DNA of 64,000 nucleotides from Argyresthia goedartella (GCA_949825045.1 OX463813.1:25960001-26024000), one strand, 5' to 3'. Shown: positions 10,570 to 22,275, counted from the first letter of the stretch. Numbers and translations: made by a program. The notes: generated by a model not told the origin, from the sequence alone.

Positions 10570-12483
10570 TCAGTATTCGTAGTTAAAGAGTCTTATATTA
10601 TACGCTAAGAAAAGCAGTTTTTCAGCATTTTCACCAAGCAAGTTACTCCGACGATCTGCATAAATTTGTCCAGCGGCACTAAACAGCTGCTCGCTCGGGA
10701 CACTGGTAGGCGGCGCAGAAAGATACTTTAACACAGCTTTTCTCAGCATGGGATAAGGAGAGCAATTCCAGTAACTATATATGTCAGCATTTCGTTGCAG
10801 CAGTGGCTCAGAGAGATATGCTTGAATCCGTTCTTTCAAAACCAATCTGTGATCTTCAGTTCCAGCTCTCTCCGTTGGATTAGAAGTATTATCATCATGT
10901 GTATCCCACAGGCTTTCCTTTTCTTGCGGTATATTGGTGTCAAGGGAGATCTGATCTGTAGATACGGATGGAGCATTCTGCATGCCACTGGATACTGGGT
11001 TACTTTCTGTCAAAAAACTTATTATCTCTGTGATTGCAACATCCACTTCATCAGAATTGAGATACTTCGATTTAAATCTCGGGTCCAGTATTGTGGCAGC
11101 CCTCAACGAAGGGTGGCTTTTTAAAAAAGAAAACTTGGTGTCCAAATTCTCACGCAGCGAGTTTTTCATAATTGTCATCATCTCATTTTCGTTGTCACTT
11201 CTAACTTGCAGTTTGCGGTGTAATAATGATATCAAAGGTATGACTATTGATATGCATGCATCACCAAATGATAAATCAAGTGTGGCCTCATAGAAGAATT
11301 TCAAAACGGCTGTCAGGTTCTTTATAATATCCCACTCATTAGACAGCAGAGTATCAATCTTGCCATATTCAACGCTGTACAAGTTGACTGCATTCTTCTG
11401 CTCTAAAAGCCTTTGTAACATCAAGTGCGTACTATTCCATCTAACTTCAACATCTTGCACCAGAGTATGTTCTGGCAGTCCGCATTGTTTTTGACATTCT
11501 GTCAATTTCCTGGTTGCTGGCTCACTATGGTGGAAGTGGCCTACGATCTTTCTGCATCTTTTCAACACATCTTTGGTGGCTTCGGCAGCAAAGAGTGATT
11601 TTTTTACCACTAACTGGAGTGTGTGTGCCACACACCCTACAGAATCATAGTGACCACGCATGGCGCAAATCATATTTGCTGCGTTATCGCGTAGCACCAG
11701 AAACATCTTGCCGCTCAAGTTCCACTCATTTACCATCTCCGTAAATTTTTGCTCAATATATTCACTAGTGTGATCTTGTTCTAGGACGCATGCCCCCAAT
11801 ATAACTTTTAAGCGTTGATGATTTACAATGAAATGTACTGTAAAGCTGAGAAGAGAACATGATTTACATGCATTGGTCCAAATGTCGGTGGTAGCACTCA
11901 CCCACTCAGCTTTTGCGATTAAAGACTTCACTTTGGCTTTTATTTTCTCGTATGTCTGCGGCATCAGTGATGTTATAAAATATTTTTCAGACTTCAGCCG
12001 GTATTTGTGAACTGCTTGAGGGTCGTTGAAATTGAGCCGCTAGAAAGCTTCACCTTCCACCAAAGCATAAGGGAGCATGTCCACAATTATAAGATCCATT
12101 ACTGCTTTGTCAATCCTTTTTGTAATTTCATGGTCATCAGGCCATTGAACGTGTTGAGGTTTAGAGGCCAAACTAGGGATCGTGGCCTGGACAAGATTCG
12201 GTTTATCAGTTCTCAATACTTCCAATGAGATTGCAGCATTGGTTCGTTTCAGTTTGGCTTCATTTTTCAAATCGTCTACTTCTGACTGTCGTTTCAATAA
12301 CTGCCTGTGTTCCTCGCCATGACAATTTGCTAAGTGCCGTTTTATGCAGTGTATTGTTTGCTTCCTACGTTCGTGGCTACCCAATGATAGCGATTTTTTG
12401 CAAATATTGCAGACAGCTTTCGATGGATCGGTTGTGCATTTTGCAAAGTATTGCCAAACCGGATTCTGTTGTTTGTTTGGCAT
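10570..12483 (-). pseudogene. hAT transposase with BED zinc finger, one in-frame amber stop
   Basis: This is a single frame of 638 codons interrupted only by one TAG at codon 148 (12040-12042). The start MPNKQQNPVW is followed by a BED-type zinc finger (W10; C25-x2-C28; H50 and H55). After the stop the same frame continues. It has TTDIWTN (D at about 200), RDNAAN (D at about 266) and, near the C-terminus, PSEQLFSAAG (E at about 598) within a clear hATC dimerisation region (YWNCSPYPMLRKAV to LGENAEKLLFLAYN). These three acidic residues match the hAT catalytic triad. The stop splits the BED domain from the catalytic region, so the copy is probably inactive unless the stop is read through. The flanking termini are intact, so it may still be mobilised in trans. 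Confidence 0.9.
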
Positions 12484-12584
12484 TTTAAAGCTTTCATCTG
12501 AAAAAAAATATACTTAAGTTAAAACAAATAAAAGTAAGTGAATTTATTAAAATAAAAGTAAGTGAATAAATTAGCTCATCCGAG

Positions 12585-12850
12585 CCCAAAGTGAAGAAGT
12601 GAAGAATAATAGAATGAGCCAGAATTCGACATGAATTCGTCTTTTAGTTTTTATTATGGAGTTCCCAAGGCCACCTTTCGACTCCATCATCAGACCCGTG
12701 ACATCACTCAAAGTCAAATAAATTGTCAAGACGAATCAAACGAGCCCAAACTCGATGTGGTTACGTCGTTTGGTTACAGAAGTCCCCTTGTCACCTTCCG
12801 TTTCCATCATCAGAACAGCTCAAAGTCAACAAATATCAGTATCCTTCTAA
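12585..12850 (+). repeat. Diverged two-copy repeat inside the hAT leader
   Basis: Two blocks of about 130 bp share 'tcgtctttt/tcgtttggtta', 'gttccc/gtcccc', 'caccttccgtttccatcatc' and 'agctcaaagtcaa'. They lie upstream of the transposase start and have no coding function that I can see. Confidence 0.45.
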
Positions 12851-13087
12851 AATTTCAGCTAAATCGGAAACGGGAAAAAGCCTTTCCGGTAATATTCAAC
12901 TTGCAAGATTTTTGATTTTTTATGCACAAAAAAAAACATAAGTGGAACTAGGTAAAATCGTATAAAAAAAAATGTATCGCACAATATTTCCCTTCGCCCT
13001 ACGCGACAAAAACCCGCATTCCGCACGCGGCGGATGGTGGCTCGTAGACGCCCGCTATGTGGCCCGCAAAAAAAGTCCCCCCCACCC

Positions 13088-13200
13088 GGGAGGGGTGGCA
13101 CCCACCACCCGGAGAGCGGTGACACACACCACCCGGGCAGCGGTGGCACCCACCACCCGGGGAGCGGTGGCATCCACCACTCGGGGAGCGGTGGCACACA
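13088..13200. repeat. 24-bp minisatellite inside the hAT element
   Basis: About 4.5 copies of a GC-rich 24-bp unit built on 'ggtggcacccaccacccggg', followed by a short (AC)n run. Since 24 is a multiple of three, all frames stay open and give repetitive peptides on both strands. I treat these as artefacts of the array, which lies upstream of the transposase start. Confidence 0.85.
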
Positions 13201-13749
13201 CACACACAACATAAAAATACAGTAATAGAACAAGAACAGAAGAGTAAAACAAACACTTACCATGACTAGCGGAACAGCTTCAGTGAAAGATGCATACTAC
13301 ACTTTCTTTTCAAAGGTCATCAAATCGGAAATACACAACGATACCGCGAGGCAGGATACATAAAGCGCCATCTAGTGAGAAAATCATACGAATTCCGCAC
13401 GAAAACTCAAGCAAATACAAAGGTTCGGCGGTGCCGAACGGTTCTGCCGCTAAATGGCCGAACCCGAACCTTGCGCCGAACCTGCATTTTTTCTGCCGAA
13501 CCTTGCCGAACCCGAACCCGAACCCGAACGTTCGGTCGGACACTACGTAAAACACAATATAAAAAAAAGTTCATCAGTTCCATTTTACGCGTATAACTTA
13601 AGAACAAATATATAATCTGATTTATGACTTTATGCTTAATTGAATTCCAAAGACATAGCGACTTATCAGTAATAGAACATCGATAGTTATAGTAGCACTA
13701 TATCCTTATTTTTTGTAGAAAAACCGTTCATTATAGTACTTTTATCAAA

Positions 13750-15157
13750 AAAGTCTTGAGAGATATAGTAAGGAGAGTGCTGGATGCTCGTGAGCGACGC
13801 CAAGCCGTCGCTGTACTCTTCTGTGATCTGTCGAAAGCTTTCGATGATGCAGATCACAATGTGCTGCACATGAAGCTACAGCACTACGGAATTGCCGGAC
13901 CAGCCTTGGCATTGCTAACAAGTTTCATGCGCGAAATAACGCAGTTCGTAGTCGGAGCGGCGGGCACAGTAAAGTCGGACGGCCTCTCGACAGATATGGG
14001 CGTACCACAGGGATCTTCACTGTCAAACACAGCGTCTTCCCTGCTTTTACACGGCTTGCCCAACGCGATTAAAGGAGGTGAAATATATTTTTTTGCCGAT
14101 GACGTGGCCGCACTAGTGATTGCACTGACGACAGCAGAACTAGAAATTCATCTAAATTCAGTAGCCAGCCGGATGTGCCTTTGGTTTCACCAAAATGGTC
14201 TTTTATTAAATACGACTAAAACACAATTCATCCAATTTGATCTCTCTAGACGTAAAAGACCTAACCTAGTCGAAGGGTATGGAATTGCAATTGAACAAGT
14301 CCATACTGAACCATTTCTGGGCTTTCAGGTGGATCAAGCATTAACATGGGACGCTCACATAGATAGACTGTGTGGAAAACTGGCTAGCGCATGCTTCGCG
14401 CTAAGTCGGCTTTCATGTACGCTACCAGCAGAGTCGATGCGCACGTACGTGTTACTTTGCGACGGTGCACTCGCTGCTGCAGTACGGCGTGGAGCTGTGG
14501 TGGCGCGCGGCGGCGGCGCAGTGGCACCGCGTGTTCGTGTTGCAGAAACGCGCCGTGCGGCTGCTGGCGAGAGTACCGACTGACGTGTCCGCGAAACCAC
14601 ACTTTAAACATCTCAAAATTCTCACATTACCCTCATTTTTCAAGTGGCCATTTATGTGCGTGAGAATATTGACCAATACAAACGACTTGGAGAATCGCAT
14701 CAATGTGAGACACGGAACACCAAATAAACTAGCTGGAATCGTGCACAAGCTTGCTAAAACAAGTAAGGCGATCCATGTTATGGGTCCGGTAGTCTACAAC
14801 AAGTTACCTGAAGCTATCACTGGTGCACCGAGTGTGCCCATATTCAAAGTAAGACTGAAAGGATGGCTTGTCGAGAGGTCCTTTTACAGCTATGATGAAT
14901 TTATAGAATTAAAATAACTAACCCTTTTTATTGTGTACATTGATGAAATTAGTGTTACTATGTGTATATTGAATTTAATTTAATTTAATATATTGAATTT
15001 TAAAAACTGACTTACTATAATTCAATTTAATTAAATAATTTCTGTTGACATTTAAACTTTATGAAATGTATATGTGATACACGATATTGATTTTGTAACA
15101 TTTAATTCTGACTTGTAATGAATATTATCAATAAATGATGTCTATGTCTATGTCAGG
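13750..15157 (+). pseudogene. 5'-truncated LINE: reverse transcriptase domain, frameshifted
   Basis: The frame 13756-14583 encodes the palm of a non-LTR reverse transcriptase: FCDLSKAFDDADHNVL, GVPQGSSLS and the catalytic box as FFADDVAAL. It then passes by frameshift near 14460-14480 into a second frame ending at 14917, with the usual C-terminal RLLARVP, LPEAI and SYDEF-like features. Endonuclease and fingers are missing. The 3' UTR ends in 'caataaatga' and a 'tctatgtctatgtc' tail at about 15140-15157. The C-terminal organisation resembles that of the intact LINE at 25.9-30.9 kb, so both probably belong to the jockey/CR1 part of the LINE tree. This copy is dead. Confidence 0.85.
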
Positions 15158-15425
15158 ATTTCGAAACAGAAAAGGTAAGATATCATCATCACGACTAAGA
15201 TGATGCTCAGCACACATCAACCCACTCCTAGCTGCACAGGCCTCTCGGTTGGTGAGTCTAGTTTATAGGACTATAAAAGCAAGCAGGCTTTTAAAATAAT
15301 AAATAAGGAAATGTGATAATGAGTACTTGCCTAAATTTCCAAGGCTTCAAACCTAACCATAGATTCCATTTTCAAAATCAAGTTAGTACTGAATCGGTTA
15401 CTGCCACGTTTGTATACATTTAATG
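15158..15425. other. Short non-coding spacer
   Basis: Nothing recognised between the LINE tail and the SINE. Confidence 0.4.
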
Positions 15426-15625
15426 ACGACCTCTGTGGCATTGCGGTTCGAAGATCCCAAGCGTGAGGTCCCGGGTTCGATTAGGGTCCCGGCTAGGGTA
15501 AAAAAATACCCCAGGTCGTGGATGTTTACAAGTGTGTGACGTCGATATTTCTGCTTCCCACGATATAGTGTATCCTAGTGTGGGGCCAGAAGCAATGCTT
15601 GTGCCTGTTTGTAAATGTTTTTACT
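15426..15625 (+). mobile_element. tRNA-derived SINE, full-length copy
   Basis: The head 'gacctctgtggcattgcgg' and the B box 'ggtcccgggttcgatt' are present, though the B-box region is slightly duplicated. They are followed by 'ccccaggtcgtggatgttta', 'gtgtgacgtcgatatttctg', 'ttcccacga' and 'tatcctagtgtggggccag', ending in 'gcctgtttgtaaatgttttt'. Confidence 0.9.
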
Positions 15626-15687
15626 TTTAAATACCTACTGGGCTATACTAAAGAAACAGAGATCAAATATACTCTAAGTACACTAAC

Positions 15688-15787
15688 CTGACTCCTCAAG
15701 AAGTATTTCCTGCTGGCTCTCGACGCAGTACTGCAGAAGCAAGCTCACCAGCAGTGACGTCACAACGCGAGAGTGTGACACCCGCAT
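15688..15787 (-). CDS. First coding exon of a probable host secreted or membrane protein
   Basis: On the minus strand an ATG at 15787 with 'acc' before it opens 33 codons plus one base, ending at 'gagtcag' and the splice donor GTTAG (15687). The peptide starts MRVSHSRV, continues VTSLLVSLLLQYC and then VESQQEILLEES: a basic N-region, a hydrophobic core and a polar region, as in a secretory signal peptide cleaved near residues 20-25. Upstream the exon extends to 16058, where 'tttattgtttcag' is a good acceptor, so the exon would be 15688-16058 with about 270 bases of 5' UTR. The gene should continue to lower coordinates after a phase-1 intron, but I could not identify the next exon. I do not recognise the protein. 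RNA evidence is lacking, so splice sites and start are inferred from sequence. Confidence 0.5.
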
Positions 15788-16058
15788 GGTAACTCGTCAG
15801 CACATCCTCACAAACACATATCTCACTCACTAACACATCCTAACACACAAGCACAAGCCACGCGTGACGTTACCGATGTCTTTAAAAAAGCGTGATTTCG
15901 CAGCCTGCACGCGTTATGTTGCCGTTGAACACGCGTTAAGCTGCCAAAAATGTGAATGGTGACTTGATACACGGGTGAATAGAGACATCTTTATTCACGC
16001 GTCACACAACTATCACTTTAATGACCCTGCACTGTGATGTCACTGCCACTGAATGTAC
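15788..16058 (-). other. Putative 5' UTR part of the host exon
   Basis: It lies between the acceptor-like 'tattgtttcag' (intron end at 16059, minus strand) and the ATG at 15787. It contains no transposon similarity that I can see, unlike nearly all surrounding DNA. An untranslated first exon would have to lie at higher coordinates. Confidence 0.4.
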
Positions 16059-16497
16059 CTGAAACAATAAAAAGGTTTATTAGTTTATTTGGGCGTTCAC
16101 AAAAATAATACAATGTCTCTAAGAACCCCTTAAAAACATCTGTCTTTTACGTCCTGTATGTTTACCCACTTTAATAATTGTCAGTGTTAAGTAATTAAAA
16201 ACATAATAATCGAGTTCAACTCGGTGACCCCTCAAAACAAACCTCAAAGGTAAAACCACTGAAAACTACATTTATGCATAATCAGCCTTCAAACCAGGGT
16301 CCAACTCGTTCAATGGCGGCGCTGCTGTTTGCACCTAGCCCATAATGCGTACCGTCTGCCGATGCACCTTTATGCCCCGTCTCGCCAAAATGCATTGATA
16401 CCATTGCCAGAACCTTTCTCCAATTGAATGGGTTGTATAGTACATATAAATAAGGTATCGCGTAGAGCTTCGGCGGCAACACATACTTACATAATTT

Positions 16498-16745
16498 TTA
16501 ACCGACTTCACAAAAAGAGGAGGTTTACAATTCGTTGGGATCAATATTTTTCTTTTATGTATATTCATCGATATCTACATAGCGGGTGGACCGATTTGGC
16601 AAATTGTTTTTTGTTTGAAAGGGTTTATTTTCCGGTTGGTCCCATTACCGTCGGTCAGGATCTGATGATCGTCTCCTGGAGAAATTGAGGGAACTCTTCA
16701 AATATTATAGGCAGGCCTATAGCGATTTTGTAATTTTCATAGTAA
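16498..16745 (+). repeat. 'aaccgacttca' dispersed repeat
   Basis: Landmarks: 'taaccgacttcacaaaaaga', 'ggaggtttacaattcg', 'tttatgtatattcatcg', 'gaccgatttggcaaattg' and 'ggttggtcccattaccgtcg'. I know this order as a widespread lepidopteran repeat. A short fragment of its right end ('gtcaggatctgatgat') recurs at about 24773. Confidence 0.6.
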
Positions 16746-17815
16746 TAAAGCGGCACATTAGTGCATTTAGCAGCTGGTTGGTGGCACTTGGTGGCAAAAA
16801 TCACTCTAATGGGTCGCATATCAGTGCAGATTATAACGTCTAGTTCTTAGCACAGCTTCAAGTTCTACAAGAGAACGAAATATTACTGATAATGGCATTT
16901 AAGTGAATTTTACCACCTTTACGTAACTTTCGGTGCTAAATTGTCTAAATTCGAACTTACATTGGCAAATAAGCTTTAAAATTCACTGATATGACACTTA
17001 TAGTCGCAAATGGGTTCTTAAGCATACTGATAAGCCACTGTGTGCACTCAGAGAAAAATCGGCTAACAAAGCGACAATAAAAGCTTTCTTAGAATTTTAT
17101 TGTTACCGCACGTAAGTGCATCGTCGCTGCAGCTATAGGCCCATAGTTGCTTTGGCAACTTTTTTATTGATGAAATTATTTTTGTTATTTTAGCTAAAGA
17201 CACGTAGATACGGTAACTATGTTAAAAATGTTTAAACGGGATAACAACGGCACGTTGTCTGTTCAGGCTTCTCAGCACCTAATGACCTCGTAGGGGCCCA
17301 TCAGCTACGAGGTAGCGTAACGATCAGTTGCCAAGAAGTGTGAACGTCGGCGATTCACCGAGCTGAAGTAATTGGGGTCGATCTAACCTGGTCTGTGCTT
17401 CGGTCCCGTCAACCTCCTGTCTCTCTGCAAGGCCCGGGTGCACCCTAGGCTCTTCTTGGTAGACAGGTTCTTCAGCCAACCTCCTATGACTGGCGGGCCA
17501 GCTTCATGAGCACAGTGTTCCAACACAGGTTATGTTACGTGGTAAAAACCAATCGGCCACGTAAATGCGAACTTTATCTAGTTCGGGGAACCACAACACA
17601 CTCAGCTATTTAGACAATCCTGAGGGAAACCCGAATACATTCCAGATGGCCTGCGATTTAATTTCAATACCCTAACCAAAACGCGTTTACATTGCGAGGG
17701 CTTTCGTCTGTCAGTTGTCAAAAAACTGCTTTGTTGGCAGCAACGTCAAATTCAAAATGGCCGTTCAGAAACCATCGATCGAATATCGATTTGGAACCGA
17801 ACATTGTCAACTTAT
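16746..17815. other. Non-coding stretch, nothing identified
   Basis: Scattered motifs resemble sequence near 20140-20210 ('agcacaactctaagttcc' against 'agcacagcttcaagttct'), hinting at an old repeat. A GC-richer patch at 17240-17560 has no open frame with recognisable features. Confidence 0.4.
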
Positions 17816-17983
17816 CAACGTTATGAAGTGATATTGTAGCAAAGTTTAATCTATCAAAATAGGCGTTGTTACTATGGCTAAATGGTGTTGTTGACACGGC
17901 AACGTTATGAAGTGATGTTACAGCAAAGTTTAATCTATCAAAATAACAGTTGTTACTACGGCTAAATGTTGTTGTTGATACGG
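17816..17983. repeat. 84-bp tandem duplication
   Basis: Unit 1 (17816-17899) and unit 2 (17900-17983) are about 90% identical by eye, and a partial third starts at 17984. The length is exactly 28 codons, so a 149-codon minus-strand ORF (17718-18167) shows a 28-residue repeat with SNN-YFDRLNFA elements. I see no homology and treat the ORF as doubtful. Confidence 0.85.
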
Positions 17984-18317
17984 CAACGTTATATACTAAC
18001 AAAATACGAAGTAGATGTTTTGACAAAGTATTCTTAGATAAAATTACAAAGTGACGTCTTATATTGTTCTCGCAAGCGCAAACTGTTTCTCCTATTCTGC
18101 CAGTTTCAACGTGAATGTCGTGCAGAGAAGTAGTTTTTGTGCTCAAGAGTGATATGAAATATGGCATTGGAGACTTTTTTAACTGAAAATAAACTGCGGC
18201 ATCTGCTGCAGTCTATGCTTGGTAAGTAACAGTGCCCTAATACAATTATGAGGTTCATCTCGTTGACCCGTTGTCGTTGTCGTTCACCGTCTTGAATCCA
18301 GAAACCCACCAAACAAA

Positions 18318-18735
18318 ATCGCGATAAATCTGCTGCAAGAAGACTTCAACCTCATGCAACAATGGTCGCAACAATGGAACTCAACAATGGCCGGCAAATT
18401 GGGCTCAGATCTTGTTCCAGGCTCCAAAATAAAGGGGTCCCAGCTGCCGAGGCGTGACTGGTGTAACTTCAACAGACTACGCACGGGACTACGCATGGAC
18501 GCTGTGCCCAATATAAACATCGCTGCGGCTGGATAGACTCCCCTGCTTGTACCTGCGGAATTGAAGTACAAGACATCCAACATATTATCTCTGAATGCCC
18601 AGAAACGCGATGTACCGGGGGACCTCCCGAGGACCTGATCAAGCTTACTGACGAAGCCATCGAGTGGCTTAAATCCCTTAATATCAACTTGTAATTTGGT
18701 ATGAACTGTTTACTAATGCCATAGGAATAAATAAG
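18318..18735 (+). pseudogene. LINE ORF2 C-terminal fragment, frameshifted
   Basis: The first frame gives RRDWCNFNRLRTGL up to a stop at about 18535. A shifted frame continues with DSPACTCGIEVQDIQHII and SECP, then a PPEDL and EAIEWLKSL ending at TAA (about 18692). The C-x-C...H...C arrangement is the zinc-finger-like end of many insect LINE ORF2 proteins. The reverse transcriptase core is absent. Confidence 0.75.
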
Positions 18736-18869
18736 TAAAGTAGAGATTATTACATACTTTTGATATAAATATTTTCTTATTTTCTTTTAGGATTCTCAAA
18801 TACCTCTATCCTCTTATCGTATCTTGTGCTACCCAAGCAATGTACTACATTGTAGATTTCAATACCTTC

Positions 18870-19087
18870 ACTTTGTAAATGGTACACTGAAAAAAAAATA
18901 TATTTCTCGAAGCTTCTGCCTATATATTGTTACGGGTATACGTACCTTGACCGGAGTGCTCTGTATATGCACTATACAGATGTATGGTGTACATTAAACA
19001 TAGTTTAGGGTACGCATACTCCTGGAATAATAGTCAGAAGCTTCGGGGAGTATATAATATTTTTTCATGGTGTACCATTAACAAAGT
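18870..19087. mobile_element. MITE of about 218 bp with TIRs of about 55 bp
   Basis: The left end 'actttgtaaatggtacac' is the inverse of the right end 'gtgtaccattaacaaagt'. The arms match for about 55 bp with small indels, including 'cgaagcttctg' inside both. It has no coding capacity. The target duplication is not clear. Confidence 0.8.
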
Positions 19088-19909
19088 GCAGGGATAAGAT
19101 CAGCCATGTTACTTTGCTAGAGCAGCAAAATATATACGAGAAAAGTAACTTTGTCGGAGAAGCAACGGTGAATTGATAAAAGCACAAAGGAAGATAGCTA
19201 ATTCAACAAAACAAAGTTAGATCCACGGACAGTAAACCTTTGTCTTTTTAGCAAAACCCCTTGTCATCGGGACAATATACCTTTGATATGATAGCTAAAG
19301 GCATTTGTCATGGGAACAAAAGGACAAGAAATCATATAGTGACACGAACAATTTTAGCATTGTAATTTCAACAATGTTTTATTTTGGTAATTTTACTTGG
19401 TAAATTGGTAAATTGGTAAATTTACTTAGTAACAATAAAAACGTTGCCCTCATAACTATGCACCTTTGACGGCTGTCCAGCATCAAAGTTTTTTTGTTGC
19501 AATGGCAATATTTTTTTGAGAGTGTGGACTGAGTAACATCGAACTCCTATTTGGCACTTTTACTTCCATATGGGTGGTATATTAGAGTATTTAATAACTA
19601 ATAGTGGCAGAATAGAATATATTGCAACCTCTTTGGAACTCATATTTGTTGCAGTCTTAGGTTCTAATATGCACTAATATACTACTTTGAGTTCTACTTG
19701 GGGGGCGCCAAGAAGCTAAAGTAATAATTTTCACTTATTTAGAACCATAATGACACCTGATTTTTTAAAACTACCATATAGCTATAAGTAGCCCTACATA
19801 TACAAAAACCGTTAAACAGCAAAATAAATTAACTTATGCGCGTACTCAACGATATTATTTTGGTTAAAATCCAATCATTTTCAGTACTTACACTACTTTT
19901 ACTTGAATT
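19088..19909. other. Non-coding, presumably leader of the decayed transposon
   Basis: Contains repeated 'gttctaa/ttagaac'-like and 'ctttgtc' motifs that could be subterminal repeats, and short tandem 'taaattggtaaa' units at 19395-19420. No element end could be fixed. Confidence 0.35.
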
Positions 19910-22161
19910 ATGAATAAGGCCAAGTGGAGGAAAGTCAAGCGTTTTAATTACGATCGCTTGGTTAAGGAATTATTAAAGAATATATTGGAGCACTAGGTTA
20001 CCGATGGATCCGATCAAAAAATTTTAGACGAACAGTCAATTGAAGTAGAACGCAATGATTATATTGAAAGGTTAATACTTATATAAAAAAAATAACTTTA
20101 AAAATATGTTAATATAATAAGTTGCTAAAATTGGTGGCATAGCAGTAAAAAATATAACTATTAGATCCAAGCACAACTCTAAGTTCCAAAAGAGTGAAAT
20201 ATGTTAGCATGCATGAATCATCTGTAAACATGAGAGGGTTCCGTACACATGAATTTGTAAAATGCCTTTAATAATACATGTTTGGTCTTTTTATTTCGGA
20301 ATGTGAAAACGTGTGATTTTTGTATCATGATAACGGTTTTTGTTTCTGAAATTACTCAATAAAATTTTACAGTAAAATGATGATTCTGTAAATGATCAAT
20401 TAAATTCCAGCGCTGAAGACGGAGCAAGTATTGATGTATCAGCGACCATGATGGTAACAACGATGGTGACGATTCTAATGATACTGAAAAAAAAGATGCT
20501 CTGTACGTCGATATTATAAAATTTCGGTTCGATTTGAGAGAATGGGCCATAGATAATAAAATAACTCATTCGGCTTTGAATGGGCTGGCGAAAATTGTGA
20601 ACATCATGACACCAAATTTGCTTCCAACACTTTTGAAACAGCCAGAAACGCCAGAACATTTTTGAAAAATCCAAGGGAGATTGAAACAGTCCTACTAGAC
20701 CCCGGAGAATATTGGCACAATGGGCTCTTTGAATCTCTTAAGAACATTCAAGGTAAGAGTACGAAGCAGGTGAATCTTATTTCTCTATGTTTCAACATGG
20801 ATGGTTTGCCAGCAAGTAAAAGTTCGAGTAAGCAATTCTGGCCCATATTGTGCAAAATTATTGAAAATGCAGATATCAAACCATTTACTGTGGGAATTCA
20901 TGTAGGCAATGGAAAACTTTCTGATGTCAAAGAGTTTCTACAACCTTCGTTGAAGAAATGAGGACAATACTTCAAAACGGTATAGAAATAAAAAACTTCA
21001 AAGTTAATGTAATAGTGAAATGTTTTATTTGCGATTCACCTGCGCGGGCCATGATAAAAGGGGTCGAATTCTTCAATGGAATACACAGGTGCCACAAATT
21101 CATGGACGTGGGTGAATATTCCCACATATCGCGTATGATAATATTTCAGGAACTCGATTGTCCTGCACGTAATGATGACTTTCGGAAAAAGCTGTATGGA
21201 AAGCATCATCAAAAGGATTCCGTCTTACGAAGTCTTCCAATAGACATATTGAAAACCTTTCCAGTTGCTGATTCCATGCATTTCATCGATTTAGGAGTTA
21301 TGAAAAGTCTTTTTATTGGATGGCGTGATGGGAATTTCATAGAAAAAGATACAAAATGGCGGGCAAGTGACATAATAAAAGTAAATAATTTTCTAGATTC
21401 CTGCATAACGACTGATGAAATACACAGATTTGGGCCACTGGAAAGCTTCTGAATTAAGAACTTTTCTATTCTACTTCAGCATCGTAATATTGCAAGAAGT
21501 ACTAAACAATGACTATTTGACCCACTTCTTGTCGTTATGCTTTGCAGTGATGATTTGTTCGAATGAAAAATACTTCAATTTCTTAACTATTAGCTAAAGA
21601 CCTCTTCAAGTATTTTGTAAAAAAATAAAAATTGTTCTACGGTGCAGACCACATGACAAGTAACGTTCATAATTTGACACATGTTCTAGAAGAAGTGCAG
21701 CAATATGGACCGTTACAAGATTTTAATACCTATCCATTTGACAAAAAATTGTATATGATGAAAAATATGTTACGACGTGTCAACAAACCATTCGCACAAG
21801 TGGCTAAATGGCTCGGAGAATGTAGTGACCTGGAACTAAATAGTGTTAAAAAACTTCAAAAGGATTTTCCCTATGTTAAGAAAAATTATAAACTAGTAAG
21901 CTAGTATAGTATTGTAAAGATTTCGTTCTTTCAGAAAAAATAACAGACTGATACTTTATAAATAGGAAAGAAGAAATCATGGAAATAAGATCTATCAAAG
22001 TCCAGGACAATCATAAAATAGTGATGAATTGTAACAAAATCAATAATAAATATGACATTATTCAGTACCCTATCCGATCTTCATATCTGAAGATTTTCAA
22101 ACACAAGTTAACTACAAATGCTATAACGAAATGTTTTTGTTTTCCTGAGGATAAAAAATGA
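19910..22161 (+). pseudogene. Decayed EnSpm/CACTA-like (tnp2-related) transposase
   Basis: Pieces in order on the plus strand but in changing frames. An N-terminal basic stretch starts MNKAKWRKVKRFNYDRLVKE at 19910. A piece with LREWAIDNKITHSALNGL lies at 20540-20590. The 20662 frame carries FNMDGLPASKSSSKQFWPIL. The 20958 frame carries VIVKCFICDSPARAMIKG, HRCHKF and FPVADSMHFIDLGVMKSL. Then come KASELRTFLFYFSIVILQEV (21442), SNVHNLTHVLEEVQQYGPL and YPFDKKLYMMKNMLRRVNKP (21660-21800), and a C-terminal piece to 22161. This series matches a large insect family of CACTA-like transposases. At least five stops or frameshifts make it a pseudogene. TIRs were not found. Confidence 0.75.
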
Positions 22162-22275
22162 AAATTTGTATTTAGTGAACTCAATTCTGAAAGATATGTC
22201 ATACCTTTGCTTGACACTATTTAAATGGTTTCTAGATTCTATAATAACAAACAAAGTGAGATAATCAACGTTGTT

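Larger units (their letters stand above)
10098..13545 (-). mobile_element. Complete hAT transposon with TIRs and 8-bp target duplication
   Basis: The ends are perfect 15-bp inverted repeats ('tagtgtccgaccgaa'). They are flanked on both sides by the same 8 bases, 'cgtaaaac' (10090-10097 and 13546-13553), the target duplication length of the hAT superfamily. Subterminal regions are filled with repeated 'cgaaccc/gggttcg' motifs (10125-10200 and 13425-13535), plausible transposase-binding arrays. It encodes one transposase on the minus strand. Total length is 3448 bp. Confidence 0.95.

Noticed and set aside
12859..13263. Several overlapping ORFs rich in Pro, Trp, Gly and His on both strands
   Set aside because: They are translations of the 24-bp minisatellite inside the hAT leader.
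16282..16568. Minus-strand ORFs with RRGIKVHRQTVRIMG, faintly like an integrase-core host protein
   Set aside because: The resemblance is short, broken by a stop and not followed by catalytic motifs.
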